Notes: generated by a model not told the origin, from the letters alone. A stretch of DNA of 28,913 nt from an uncultured Chloroflexota bacterium (GCA_937876225.1 CALFIC010000100.1:1-28913); one strand, 5' to 3'. Shown: positions 16,206 through 23,463, counted from the stretch's first letter. Numbers and translations: made by a program.

Positions 16206-16856
16206 TTACAGCTCCCAAAGGAGTGGCAAGCGAATCCATTCTTGGGTTTCTTTGGGTTGATTGGGCCACAAGTCAAAGTGGATGTGCATCAGTTCTTGCC
16301 AGTTTTTTGGGGTGAGTTGACTATTAAACGACCCTTTGGGCTTGGGGTCGTCGACGGTTGCTGGCCACTCTTGATACGAAAAAATCTGGAATTCGTGGGC
16401 GCCGATGATGTAGTATTTGTTGAATCCGTGGGGGAGCTCTTCTTGGCGCAAAAAATGATAGTAGACATAACTGCAATACATATCAGGTTTGATGCGGGCC
16501 AGCGATCCCACGCGTTTTTGGGGAGTATACCCACGTGCCCGCCAGTGGGGAGTATCACCGGGCATGCCGTCGTGATAGATGTCGGGAAGTTCAATGGCTA
16601 CGCGTGACCCGTTGACACTCGGGACGCTCACTAGCATATCACCGAGTAAGTGATCCCACAGCATATGCAGGTCGATTGGTTGCGTTGATTCGAGATAGCC
16701 ATACAACAGATTTTCGTGGCGAAACAGCGCGCCGGTGCGCCCACCACGGGCGGTGAAGGCTCTGGTGATGTCTGCTGCTCGATAGGCGATCGTGTTGTTG
16801 ATGATGGCGAGGGCGGTAGGTACAATGTAGCTGACCCAGAGCTGACGATAGAGCAT
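16206..16856 (-). CDS. Putative tandem RhaM-like (L-rhamnose/L-fucose mutarotase) protein
   Basis: Uncertain family. The 216-residue protein seems to hold two copies of a fold like L-rhamnose mutarotase (RhaM, about 104 residues). The second half is the clearer: KRVGSLARIKPDMYCSY with Tyr130 and His134 at the place of the RhaM Tyr/His pair, then KYYIIGAHEFQIFSYQEW (147-164) and NWQELMHIHFDLWP (185-198), ending PLLWEL. The first half carries GALFRHENLLYGYLES (42-57) at the corresponding strand. RhaM enzymes interconvert anomers of L-rhamnose, and relatives act on L-fucose. AAGGT lies 5 bases before ATG. It is the first gene after the pyrC hairpin and precedes the toroid-type gene. A plain ferredoxin-like (dimeric alpha-beta barrel) protein is the alternative. 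Confidence 0.5.
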   Translation of the reverse strand: MLYRQLWVSYIVPTALAIINNTIAYRAADITRAFTARGGRTGALFRHENLLYGYLESTQPIDLHMLWDHLLGDMLVSVPSVNGSRVAIELPDIYHDGMPGDTPHWRARGYTPQKRVGSLARIKPDMYCSYVYYHFLRQEELPHGFNKYYIIGAHEFQIFSYQEWPATVDDPKPKGSFNSQLTPKNWQELMHIHFDLWPNQPKETQEWIRLPLLWEL

Positions 16857-16890
16857 AGCTGACCTTCATACAATGAGGGTGTTGTATATA

Positions 16891-16924
16891 TTGTACGTGA
16901 CGGTGGAGATTCCGCCACGTACAA
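16891..16924 (-). terminator. Hairpin after pyrC
   Basis: Two 13-base arms (16891-16903 and 16912-16924) with an 8-base loop lie 14 bases after the pyrC stop. In minus-strand RNA every position pairs, one as G-U; in plus-strand RNA that position is an A-C mismatch, so the structure fits transcripts coming from pyrC. No clear U-run follows, so it could be a weak terminator or an RNA processing or stability element before the downstream genes. Confidence 0.6.
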
Positions 16925-16937
16925 CTCAGATGTATGA

Positions 16938-18305
16938 TTATGCTTCTTGGTGGGTAATCGTACCCTTGTACATGGTCAAAACGGCTTTGCCACGCATTTT
17001 TTGGCCGAGCAAGGGGGTGTTTTTGCCTAGCGAAAACAACTTGCTAGCTTCGACGGTCCACACCAATTGGGGGTCGATGACGGTAATGTCGGCGCGGGCA
17101 CCGATGCGCAGGGCAGTGGTGCCACGGCCAAGGAAGGCGGCAGGGGCGTCAGTCATCCGGACGATTAAATCCATTAGGCTGATGCGTCCTTGGTTGACGA
17201 GCATCAGCATGCTGGCCAAAGCCGTTTCGATGCCGGTAATCCCAGCCATGGCCAAGCGGTATTCGACTTCTTTGTCGACCCGGCTATGCGGGGCATGGTC
17301 GGTGGCCACAAAATCGAGGGTGCCGTCGAGTAACCCTTGGAGCACGGCTACGCAGTCGGCCTCGCTCCGCAGCGGCGGGCTGACGCGGGTATTGGTATCG
17401 TAGGGGGGGCGGGTGGTGGAATTGAGCGACATGCCGGGCTCGTTGCGGGCATCGGCTTGCTCATCGAGCCAGCCCAGCACCCAGCGGTCACTGAGGGTCA
17501 TGTGGTGGGGCGAGGCCTCGCCGGTGACATTGACGCCCCGGGCCTTGGCGGCCCGGATGAGGGCGACGCCACCAGCCGTGCTGACGTGGCAGACGTGCAA
17601 GCGGCTATTGGTAAGCTCGGCGAGGGCGATATCGCGGGCGATGCCGACTTCCTCGGCAGCACTAGGGTAGCCGGGCAAGCCGAGGCGATTGCTGACAGCA
17701 CCTTCGTGCATGCCCCAGCCTTTGCTGAGGGTCATGTCTTCACAGTGGCCAAAGTAAGGCACATCGAGCATTTTGACATATTCAAACACGTTGCGCATGA
17801 CTGCCGGGTCACCCACGGGGACGCCGTCGTCACTAAAGCCAATCGCGCCGGCGTCGACCAATTCACGCATTGGGCTGAGTTCTTTGCCGGCGCGACCAAT
17901 GGTGGCGGCAGCGATGGGCAAGACTTCGGCAAAGCCGGCGCGGCGGGCTGCGGTGCGGATGTGTTGCACCACCGCCACACTATCGATGGCGGGGCGGGTA
18001 TTGGGCATACAGGCCACCACCGTGTAGCCACCGGCCGCAGCAGCGCGGGTGCCGGTGGCGATGGTTTCTTTGTGCTCTTCGCCGGGTTCACGCAAATGGA
18101 CGTGGGGATCGATAAATCCTGGCGAAATTAGTTTGTGGGTGGCATCGATGACGGTGGTGCCTGGGGCGGTACGCACTGTCGCATCGGCGGGCAACATGCC
18201 CTCGTACCGCGCCGTGACGACGCCATTGTCGACGAGGATGCTCCCGATACTCATCTGCTGGGTATCGGGGTCGATGATAGTGCCGTTGGTGATTAATGTA
18301 GGCAT
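16938..18305 (-). CDS. pyrC: Dihydroorotase
   Basis: Zinc amidohydrolase that cyclises carbamoyl aspartate to dihydroorotate, third step of pyrimidine synthesis. Class I type, 455 residues (slightly longer than the usual 425-440). Seen: metal-binding DPHVHLREPG (66-75), substrate-binding CMPNTRP (99-105), metal ligands in FGHCED and HVCHVSTAGG, the EASPHH motif, and the active-site Asp in VATDHAPHSRVDKE. The start follows AAGGA by 9 bases. It lies 18 bases after pyrB in the pyrR-pyrB-pyrC operon and should share the attenuator control at 19863-20024. Confidence 0.97.
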   Translation of the reverse strand: MPTLITNGTIIDPDTQQMSIGSILVDNGVVTARYEGMLPADATVRTAPGTTVIDATHKLISPGFIDPHVHLREPGEEHKETIATGTRAAAAGGYTVVACMPNTRPAIDSVAVVQHIRTAARRAGFAEVLPIAAATIGRAGKELSPMRELVDAGAIGFSDDGVPVGDPAVMRNVFEYVKMLDVPYFGHCEDMTLSKGWGMHEGAVSNRLGLPGYPSAAEEVGIARDIALAELTNSRLHVCHVSTAGGVALIRAAKARGVNVTGEASPHHMTLSDRWVLGWLDEQADARNEPGMSLNSTTRPPYDTNTRVSPPLRSEADCVAVLQGLLDGTLDFVATDHAPHSRVDKEVEYRLAMAGITGIETALASMLMLVNQGRISLMDLIVRMTDAPAAFLGRGTTALRIGARADITVIDPQLVWTVEASKLFSLGKNTPLLGQKMRGKAVLTMYKGTITHQEA

Positions 18306-18323
18306 GGGAGTTTTCCTTTGTAT

Positions 18324-19307
18324 TTACGCAGTGGCTTCGCCAGATAAACGATATAACAGGGCCATCCGCACGGCTACGCCGTTGGTGACTTGGGTTTCGA
18401 TGACTGAGCGGGGCGAATCAGCCGCTTCTGGCATGATTTCGACCCCTTCGTTCATTGGACCAGGGTGCATTACGATGGCGTGGTCGGGGAGCTTGTCGAT
18501 GCGGGCTTGGCTGATGCCAAAGTAGGTGCTGTATTCGCGCAAGGCGGGCAGTAGCCCTGCTTGCATGCGTTCTTTTTGGAGCCGTAGCCCCATCAGCACG
18601 TCGGTATCGGGGATGATGGCGTCGAGATCGTAGCTGATTTTGAGCGTGGGGAAGGTCTCTTGCCACATGCGCACATCGCCAATCAAGGTACTTGGGGCGC
18701 ACAAGGTGACATTCATGCCACAGCGGAGCATGCCCCAGATGTTGGAGCGGGCTACCCGGCTATGCAAAATATCACCGACGATGGTGGCATTGAGCCCTTT
18801 GAGTTCACCCAACCGTTCGCGGATGGTAAATAAATCGAGCAGCGCTTGCGAGGGGTGGGCGTGGCGACCATCACCGGCATTGATAATGGAGCCCTTGAAG
18901 TGTTGGGCGGCCAAATAGGGTGCGCCCGACTCGCCATGCCGGATTACGATGATGTCGGCTCCGAGCGCTTGGATGGTGCGGATGGTGTCGATGAGCGATT
19001 CGCCTTTTTCGACACTCGATCCTTTGGCCGTCATGCTCATGGTCGAGGCGGACAAGGTGCGGGCCGCCAACTCGAACGACATGCGCGTGCGGGTGCTTTC
19101 TTCATAAAACACATTGACCACGGTGCGCCCGCGTAAAATTGGGACTTGGGGAACGGAGCGGCCGAGGATTTCTTTCATGCTGGTGGCCGCATCGAGGACG
19201 TCGATGATTTCCGCTTCACTGAAATCGTCGAGGTCGAGGACATGGCGGCGTTTGCGGTTGGGAGTAGGTACCCAAGGCACAAACGGTGATACGGCGGGCA
19301 TGGTCAT
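18324..19307 (-). CDS. pyrB: Aspartate carbamoyltransferase catalytic subunit
   Basis: Joins carbamoyl phosphate and aspartate, the committed step of pyrimidine synthesis. The 327-residue protein has the carbamoyl-phosphate loop STRTRMSF (71-78), the RHGESGAPY segment, NAGDGRHAHPSQALLD with the conserved HPxQ, and MHPGPMNEGVE near the end. The ATG overlaps the pyrR stop by 4 bases (ATGA), with GAGGT 5 bases upstream inside pyrR, which implies coupling. A second Met two codons in is a minor alternative start. No regulatory subunit gene (pyrI) is present, so control is probably through PyrR. Confidence 0.97.
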   Translation of the reverse strand: MTMPAVSPFVPWVPTPNRKRRHVLDLDDFSEAEIIDVLDAATSMKEILGRSVPQVPILRGRTVVNVFYEESTRTRMSFELAARTLSASTMSMTAKGSSVEKGESLIDTIRTIQALGADIIVIRHGESGAPYLAAQHFKGSIINAGDGRHAHPSQALLDLFTIRERLGELKGLNATIVGDILHSRVARSNIWGMLRCGMNVTLCAPSTLIGDVRMWQETFPTLKISYDLDAIIPDTDVLMGLRLQKERMQAGLLPALREYSTYFGISQARIDKLPDHAIVMHPGPMNEGVEIMPEAADSPRSVIETQVTNGVAVRMALLYRLSGEATA

Positions 19308-19846
19308 ACAGCACCTCGGGTAATCATGACGGCATCGTCGCCGCCGTCGACTTCGTTGAGGCGGACTGCGACCTCTTCACTAGCGGCAGTAGGGACGTTT
19401 TTGCCCACAAAGTCGGCCCGAATCGGTAATTCACGGTGGCCGCGGTCGACGAGCACTGCGAGCTGGATGCGCGCCGGGCGGCCAAGGTCGGTCAATGCAT
19501 CGAGCGCTGCCCGAATGGTGCGGCCGGTGTAGAGTACGTCGTCGACGAGCACGATGATTTTGCCCGTGATATCGACGGGGATATTGGTGTGTTGGATTTG
19601 GGTTGATGCACCACGAATCTCGAGATCGTCACGATACAACGTAATGTCGAGAGCCCCGATGTCCACCGTGTTGCCTTCGATTTGTTGGATGGCGGCGGCG
19701 ATGCGTTTGGCCAGCGGGATGCCGCGCCGGTAAATGCCGACCAGTACTACATTTTGGACGCCCCCGTTGCGCTCGCCGATTTCGTGGGCGACCCGGGCAA
19801 TGGCACGGCGGACTTCGTCGGCGGTCATGATTTGACGTTCGTTCAT
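19304..19846 (-). CDS. pyrR: PyrR bifunctional regulator / uracil phosphoribosyltransferase
   Basis: RNA-binding attenuation protein of pyrimidine operons that, with UMP or UTP bound, favours the terminator; many also make UMP from uracil and PRPP. The 180-residue protein from ATG 19846 (AAGGAG 6 bases upstream) has VLVGIYRRGIPLAKRI, the PRPP loop VILVDDVLYTGRTIRAA (here KIIVLVDDVLYTGRT), and the PyrR-specific VLVDRGHRELPIRADFVGKN. A longer frame to 19879 begins with GTG inside the terminator hairpin and is rejected. It is the first gene of the operon, directly after its own RNA target at 19956-19986, which is the usual autoregulatory layout. Confidence 0.97.
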   Translation of the reverse strand: MNERQIMTADEVRRAIARVAHEIGERNGGVQNVVLVGIYRRGIPLAKRIAAAIQQIEGNTVDIGALDITLYRDDLEIRGASTQIQHTNIPVDITGKIIVLVDDVLYTGRTIRAALDALTDLGRPARIQLAVLVDRGHRELPIRADFVGKNVPTAASEEVAVRLNEVDGGDDAVMITRGAV

Positions 19847-19862
19847 TGGCTGCTCCTTGCAC

Positions 19863-19895
19863 AAAAAAAGCGCCACCACCCGAATGGGTGTGCGC
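19863..19895 (-). terminator. Attenuator terminator in the pyrR leader
   Basis: On the minus strand GCGC-A-CACCC, a 4-base loop and GGGTG-GTG-GCGC (19895 to 19870) form a GC-rich stem with a small internal loop, followed at once by seven T (19869-19863). The pyrR ribosome binding site AAGGAG begins 5 bases later. An intrinsic terminator placed between a promoter and the first codon of pyrR is the signature of attenuation. Confidence 0.85.
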
Positions 19896-19955
19896 AGTGT
19901 GCGGCAAATCTGCCGTGACAGATGGTATGTCGAATCGTTCGCATTGATTGATTGT

Positions 19956-19986
19956 CCTTTGCAATCTCACGGGATTACATTAAAGG
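19956..19986 (-). promoter_or_regulatory. PyrR-binding RNA hairpin in pyr leader
   Basis: In minus-strand RNA a lower stem CCUUU/AAAGG, an internal bulge, an upper stem AAUC/GAUU and hexaloop CCGUGA form one hairpin. The core AAUCCCGUGAGAUUGCAAAG agrees with the PyrR-binding consensus known from Bacillus (AAUCC-N-G-N-GAG-x-UU, loop CNGNGA, then purine-rich AAAGG). It starts about 3 bases from the predicted transcription start. Binding here would act as an anti-antiterminator. The competing antiterminator pairing was not resolved by eye. Confidence 0.8.
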
Positions 19987-19995
19987 TCTATGGCT

Positions 19996-20024
19996 ATGGT
20001 ACTCCTTTGGGCTACTGCTGTCAA
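19996..20024 (-). promoter_or_regulatory. Promoter of the pyr operon
   Basis: On the minus strand a perfect TTGACA (20019-20024), a 17-base spacer and TACCAT (19996-20001, four of six). The predicted start near 19989 is just before the PyrR hairpin, giving a leader of about 140 bases up to the pyrR ATG. Confidence 0.75.
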
Positions 20025-20052
20025 CTTTATTACCCAAATTACGATTTTTGTG

Positions 20053-20089
20053 AAAAAATATTCCCCGCATCGATAGACGTGCGGGGAAT
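20053..20089 (-). terminator. Terminator of the 2TM protein gene
   Basis: A perfect 10-bp stem (20060-20069 and 20080-20089: ATTCCCCGCA and TGCGGGGAAT) with a 10-base loop, followed on the minus strand by ATTTTTT (20058-20053). It lies 14 bases after the 2TM stop and upstream of the pyr promoter, so it insulates the pyr operon. Confidence 0.9.
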
Positions 20090-20103
20090 GGCGTCGGGAT
20101 GGA

Positions 20104-20412
20104 TTAGGATTGATCTTTGAGGCGCTGGATTTCGGCGTCGATGTCCGCCTCGGTGATTTCTTTTTTGACGACAGGCCCATAGGCTTCACGCCATTGAAAG
20201 AAGGCCCCGATGCCCATTCCCAAAATCGGCCACATCGGCCAAAAATAACCACCAGGACTCGTAAAGAACCAAATCAATAAAAGTAAGATTGAAACTCCTG
20301 ACCATACTCCGAGGTAGCGATTGAATTCCTGTTGTTTTTTGAGGCGTTTGCGGATGAATTCACGGTATTCGGACGAATCCGGTGTGTCAGAAGGATGATT
20401 TTGGTCATTCAT
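20104..20412 (-). CDS. 2TM domain-containing protein
   Basis: Small membrane protein of 102 residues. A polar N-terminus (MNDQNHPSDTPDSSEYREF) leads into a basic helix (IRKRLKKQQEFNRYLG), two membrane segments (about 36-52 and 57-73), and a charged tail ending EIQRLKDQS. This is the 2TM domain pattern, known also as the membrane part of some histidine kinases, here alone. The ATG at 20412 has AAGGA 9 bases upstream; the frame continues to 20571 but that part has no site and runs through the divergent promoter region. It is monocistronic, with a strong terminator. The function is unknown. Confidence 0.8.
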   Translation of the reverse strand: MNDQNHPSDTPDSSEYREFIRKRLKKQQEFNRYLGVWSGVSILLLLIWFFTSPGGYFWPMWPILGMGIGAFFQWREAYGPVVKKEITEADIDAEIQRLKDQS

Positions 20413-20481
20413 GGTGGAATTCCTTGTTGAAATCAAAAACTCTCTACCGTCCGACGTTGCAGTGAAATAAACTGTTGCTAT

Positions 20482-20572
20482 TGTGCACGATTTTGCACAT
20501 GCAGTGTGATAGGAGGTGTTTTTTGTATAGAATTGCACAAAAAACGTCAACTGGCATGACTTATGGTACAAT
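20482..20572. promoter_or_regulatory. Divergent control region of the 2TM gene and mdh
   Basis: The inverted repeat TGTGCA-N6-TGCACA (20482-20487, 20494-20499) and a third half-site TTGCACA (20533-20539) lie in the 195-base gap between the two divergent genes. TACAAT at 20567-20572 is a good -10 box for mdh, without a clear -35. The mdh ribosome binding site AGGAGG (20595-20600) is 7 bases before its ATG. The repeat may be an operator for an unknown dimeric regulator. Confidence 0.4.
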
Positions 20573-20607
20573 CGGGCAGTATGTAAGCCCGTACAGGAGG
20601 ATGTATC

Positions 20608-21549
20608 ATGCGACCCAAAATTACCATTATCGGTGCTGGATTTGTTGGCTCAACGGCTGCCCATTGGATTGCCACCAAAGAACTTGGTGACGTGGTGTTG
20701 CTCGACGTGGTTGAAGGGGTACCCCAAGGCAAAGGCCTCGACTTGGCCGAAGCAGCCCCCATCGAAGGCTACGACCTCAAAATTATCGGTACCAATGATT
20801 ACGCCGACACCGCCAATTCAGATGTAATCGTCGTGACGTCAGGTGCCCCGCGCAAGCCAGGTATGACCCGCGAAGATTTAATCAAAATCAACGCCAAAAT
20901 CACCCGCGACTGTATCAGCAAAGCGGCGCCATTGTCACCCAATGCCGTGATTGTAATGGTCAACAATCCCCTCGACACGATGGTCTATTTGGCCCGCCAA
21001 GTCAGTGGCTTCCCCAAGGAACGGGTGATTGGCCAAGCCGGCGTACTCGATGCCGCCCGCTACCGCACCTTTATCGCCATGGAAACGGGCGTGTCGGTCG
21101 AAGACATCCAAGCCATGTTGATGGGCGGTCATGGTGACGAAATGGTGCCCTTGCCTCGCTTCACCACCATTGGCGGTATCCCCGTCAGCGAATTCATCGC
21201 TGCCGATCGCCTCGAAGCCATCGTCGACCGTGCCCGTAAGGGTGGTGGCGAAATCGTCAACCTGCTCAAAACCGGTAGCGCCTACTATGCCCCTGCTGCC
21301 GCAACGGTGTTGATGGTCGAATCGATTGTGCGTGACAAAAACCGCATCGTGCCGGCTGCCTGTTATCTGACCGGCGAATACGGCCTCAACGACATCTACT
21401 TCGGTGTACCATGTGTGTTGGGTGCCGGTGGTGTCAAGCGTATCATTGAATTGCCATTGAACGACGCCGAAAAAGCCTTGGTCAAGGCGAGTGCTGACGC
21501 TGTTGCTGGTTCGATTGCTGCACTCAAAGCAATGGACCTCGACGCATAA
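20608..21549 (+). CDS. mdh: Malate dehydrogenase (LDH-like type)
   Basis: NAD-dependent oxidation of malate to oxaloacetate in the TCA cycle and, in some Chloroflexia, carbon fixation. The 313-residue protein belongs to the LDH-like MDH group: NAD motif IGAGFVGSTAAH (8-19), an acidic residue at the end of strand 2 (LLDVVEG) for NAD, SGAPRKPGMTREDL in the mobile loop (Arg81 for the malate carboxylate), VNNPLDTM, and catalytic His in MLMGGHGDEMVPL. From memory it is very close to Chloroflexus MDH, which is my best clue to the lineage. Ideal AGGAGG site. It is a single gene with its own terminator. Codon use is biased, as for a highly expressed gene. Confidence 0.97.
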   Translation: MRPKITIIGAGFVGSTAAHWIATKELGDVVLLDVVEGVPQGKGLDLAEAAPIEGYDLKIIGTNDYADTANSDVIVVTSGAPRKPGMTREDLIKINAKITRDCISKAAPLSPNAVIVMVNNPLDTMVYLARQVSGFPKERVIGQAGVLDAARYRTFIAMETGVSVEDIQAMLMGGHGDEMVPLPRFTTIGGIPVSEFIAADRLEAIVDRARKGGGEIVNLLKTGSAYYAPAAATVLMVESIVRDKNRIVPAACYLTGEYGLNDIYFGVPCVLGAGGVKRIIELPLNDAEKALVKASADAVAGSIAALKAMDLDA

Positions 21550-21566
21550 TATCGTCTGATGATGGG

Positions 21567-21606
21567 AACTCCCCCCAGCAACGCGCTTGTAGCGCTGGGG
21601 GGAGTT
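21567..21606 (+). terminator. Terminator of mdh
   Basis: A perfect 13-bp stem (AACTCCCCCCAGC at 21567-21579, GCTGGGGGGAGTT at 21594-21606) with a 14-base loop lies 17 bases after the mdh stop. The following bases are GTTGTTGTCTGC, only moderately T-rich, but stem strength is high. Confidence 0.85.
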
Positions 21607-21685
21607 GTTGTTGTCTGCAATTTTGTGTAGATATTAAAAAAATGAGTTTTTTTCATAGATATTTTATTAAATATAAAAAATCGTG

Positions 21686-21722
21686 TACAATACAAAAATA
21701 ATAAGTAGAAATTGTTAAGGGG
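21686..21722 (+). promoter_or_regulatory. Possible promoter and ribosome site of the aldose epimerase gene
   Basis: In a very AT-rich 118-base gap, TACAAT (21686-21691) is a plausible -10 box; the -35 position reads TTTATT, a weak match. AAGGGG (21717-21722) lies 8 bases before ATG 21731 and only 2 before ATG 21725, so it favours the second ATG. Confidence 0.35.
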
Positions 21723-21730
21723 ATATGGCG

Positions 21731-22639
21731 ATGGAGCACATATTGACCAATGAGACGTGGCAAGTCGGGGTATTACCGCAGGCTGGAGCTTCGCTTGCGT
21801 ATGCCCGGATTAAGCGTAATGGCGAGTGGCATGATTTCATGCGACCAACACCGATAGCAGATTATGGTGATGCACTCAAATGTGCGAGTTATCTGCTCAC
21901 GCCGTGGTCGAATCGGTTGCGCGATGCCCGATTTGCCTTTGCGGGTACGACGTATCAATTGAACTCCAGCTTCCCAGATGGGACTGCGATTCATGGTGTC
22001 GGGCGCAGTTTTGCGTGGCGGGTGGTGAGTAGTGATGCGACCCACATTGAATTGCATTTTGATACCCGCTTACATAGCGGTGTCAACTTCCCATTTGCAT
22101 TCAAGGCATGGGTTGAATACCGGCTCGACGGTGCGAATTTTAGTACCCGGATGGGGTTGACCAATCTCGATTCACAACCGATGCCGGCAGGATTTGGGAC
22201 ACATCCCTTTATTCAGCGCACACTGACGGGTAGTGATGATCTATTGTCGATGCAGATTCCGTGTGATAGCGCCTATCCGTTGGCTGATTGTATGCCGACT
22301 GGGGCACCACAACCGATTCCGGCACATCTCGACTTTCGGCAATTACGCCAAGTAGGCTCGGATTTTGCGGATGATTGTTTGACGGGGCGGCAGATTGGTG
22401 AATCGATTGTGTTGCAATATGGTGCATCAGATACGCGTATCACACATTGGATGGACCACTTGTATTCCCATGTAGTGTTATATATGCCCAAAGAACAGCC
22501 ATATATTGCGCTTGAGCCGGTGAGTAATGCTAATGATGGATTTAATTTGCTGGCGCAAGGCGCCGATGGTCACGGGGTGTTTGTGCTTGCACCAGGGTGT
22601 TCACGTGAAGCAATGTGTGGGTATAAGGTTAGTGAATAA
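21731..22639 (+). CDS. Aldose 1-epimerase (galactose mutarotase family)
   Basis: Interconverts the alpha and beta forms of an aldose such as galactose or glucose. Family marks: PWSNRLRDARFAFAG (conserved N-R), IHGVGRSFAW with a catalytic-type histidine, GFGTHPFI with the second histidine, and ALEPVSNANDGFN near the end with the catalytic Glu. About 302 residues, normal. The ribosome site favours ATG 21731 over the ATG two codons before it. The next gene starts 5 bases after the stop, so they form a pair. Base composition is more AT-rich than in mdh. The sugar specificity is unknown; glucose-6-phosphate epimerase-like members are also possible. Confidence 0.88.
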   Translation: MEHILTNETWQVGVLPQAGASLAYARIKRNGEWHDFMRPTPIADYGDALKCASYLLTPWSNRLRDARFAFAGTTYQLNSSFPDGTAIHGVGRSFAWRVVSSDATHIELHFDTRLHSGVNFPFAFKAWVEYRLDGANFSTRMGLTNLDSQPMPAGFGTHPFIQRTLTGSDDLLSMQIPCDSAYPLADCMPTGAPQPIPAHLDFRQLRQVGSDFADDCLTGRQIGESIVLQYGASDTRITHWMDHLYSHVVLYMPKEQPYIALEPVSNANDGFNLLAQGADGHGVFVLAPGCSREAMCGYKVSE

Positions 22640-22644
22640 CAAAC

Positions 22645-23397
22645 ATGGTGCATACACGGCGGCATTCATTTGTAAATGTATATAATTTTCGTGATTTAGG
22701 CGGTTATATTACTAATAATGGTAATATAACCGCATACAATGTGTTTTTTCGGTCAGATTCCCCGCATTTGATGCGCATAGATGATCAAGCAAAAATCCGT
22801 GCCATGGGGATTTATACGATTGTTGATTTACGATTCCCGGCTGAACAAATAGCCATGCCGAGCCCATTTGTTGATAATAATCAATTTGATTATCATTCGA
22901 TTGCGATCATGTCTGATTTTGGAATTTACAATACGCGGTTACATGAAGGTGTGCCGAAGTTGTATATTGATGTCATCCAACATGATCCGACCAAACTTGC
23001 ACAAATATTTCGGGCGTTTATTCAAGCGCCGCAAGCCATTTGGTTTTATTGTCGGGTAGGCAATGTACGTACGGGGATAGTGGCTGCAATATTACTTGAT
23101 TGTGTTGGTGTCCCACATAATGAAATCGTGGCAGATTACATGCGTACTGCGCTTTATGTGGAACCGATTATGCATATCATGCGCCATGAGATATTGGAAA
23201 ATACGAGTCTGGGAAATGCAAGTCAAGAATTATTTGACGCAGCCTTGTGGCCCCGCCCCGAGAATATTCAGGTGTTGTTGTATTTTTTGCAGCAACGCTA
23301 TGGTGGGAGTATTGGCTATTTAGAAGCGGCTGGGATTACGAGTGATGAATTAAAAAAACTCCAAATGAAATTTACCATAGCGTCTGATGCAAAATAA
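22645..23397 (+). CDS. Tyrosine phosphatase-fold protein with altered P-loop (Y_phosphatase3-like)
   Basis: Member of the dual-specificity/tyrosine phosphatase family that includes MptpB- and Siw14-like enzymes. Marks: NVYNFRDLGGY (11-21), VFFRSDSPH (33-41), MGIYTIVDLRFPAEQ (54-68), and the P-loop FYCRVGNVRTG (134-144). Cys136 and Arg142 keep the C-x5-R core, but the usual sequence HCxAGKDRTG has changed: His to Tyr, Ala to Val, Lys-Asp to Asn-Val. The lost Lys/Asp pair is the one linked with phosphoinositide binding, so activity or substrate may differ. 250 residues. It lies 5 bases after the epimerase gene with no strong ribosome site, suggesting coupling. AT-rich codon use. Confidence 0.75.
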   Translation: MVHTRRHSFVNVYNFRDLGGYITNNGNITAYNVFFRSDSPHLMRIDDQAKIRAMGIYTIVDLRFPAEQIAMPSPFVDNNQFDYHSIAIMSDFGIYNTRLHEGVPKLYIDVIQHDPTKLAQIFRAFIQAPQAIWFYCRVGNVRTGIVAAILLDCVGVPHNEIVADYMRTALYVEPIMHIMRHEILENTSLGNASQELFDAALWPRPENIQVLLYFLQQRYGGSIGYLEAAGITSDELKKLQMKFTIASDAK

Positions 23398-23463
23398 GTT
23401 GCATCAATAATACCCACACCGCAGATGATGATTGTTGTGTATGGTAGTGCGTTGCGTACATGT

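Noticed and set aside
17337..18131. A 264-codon plus-strand frame antisense to pyrC
   Set aside because: It is a shadow of dihydroorotase: long because of the GC-rich codon pattern, with no start site and no recognisable family.
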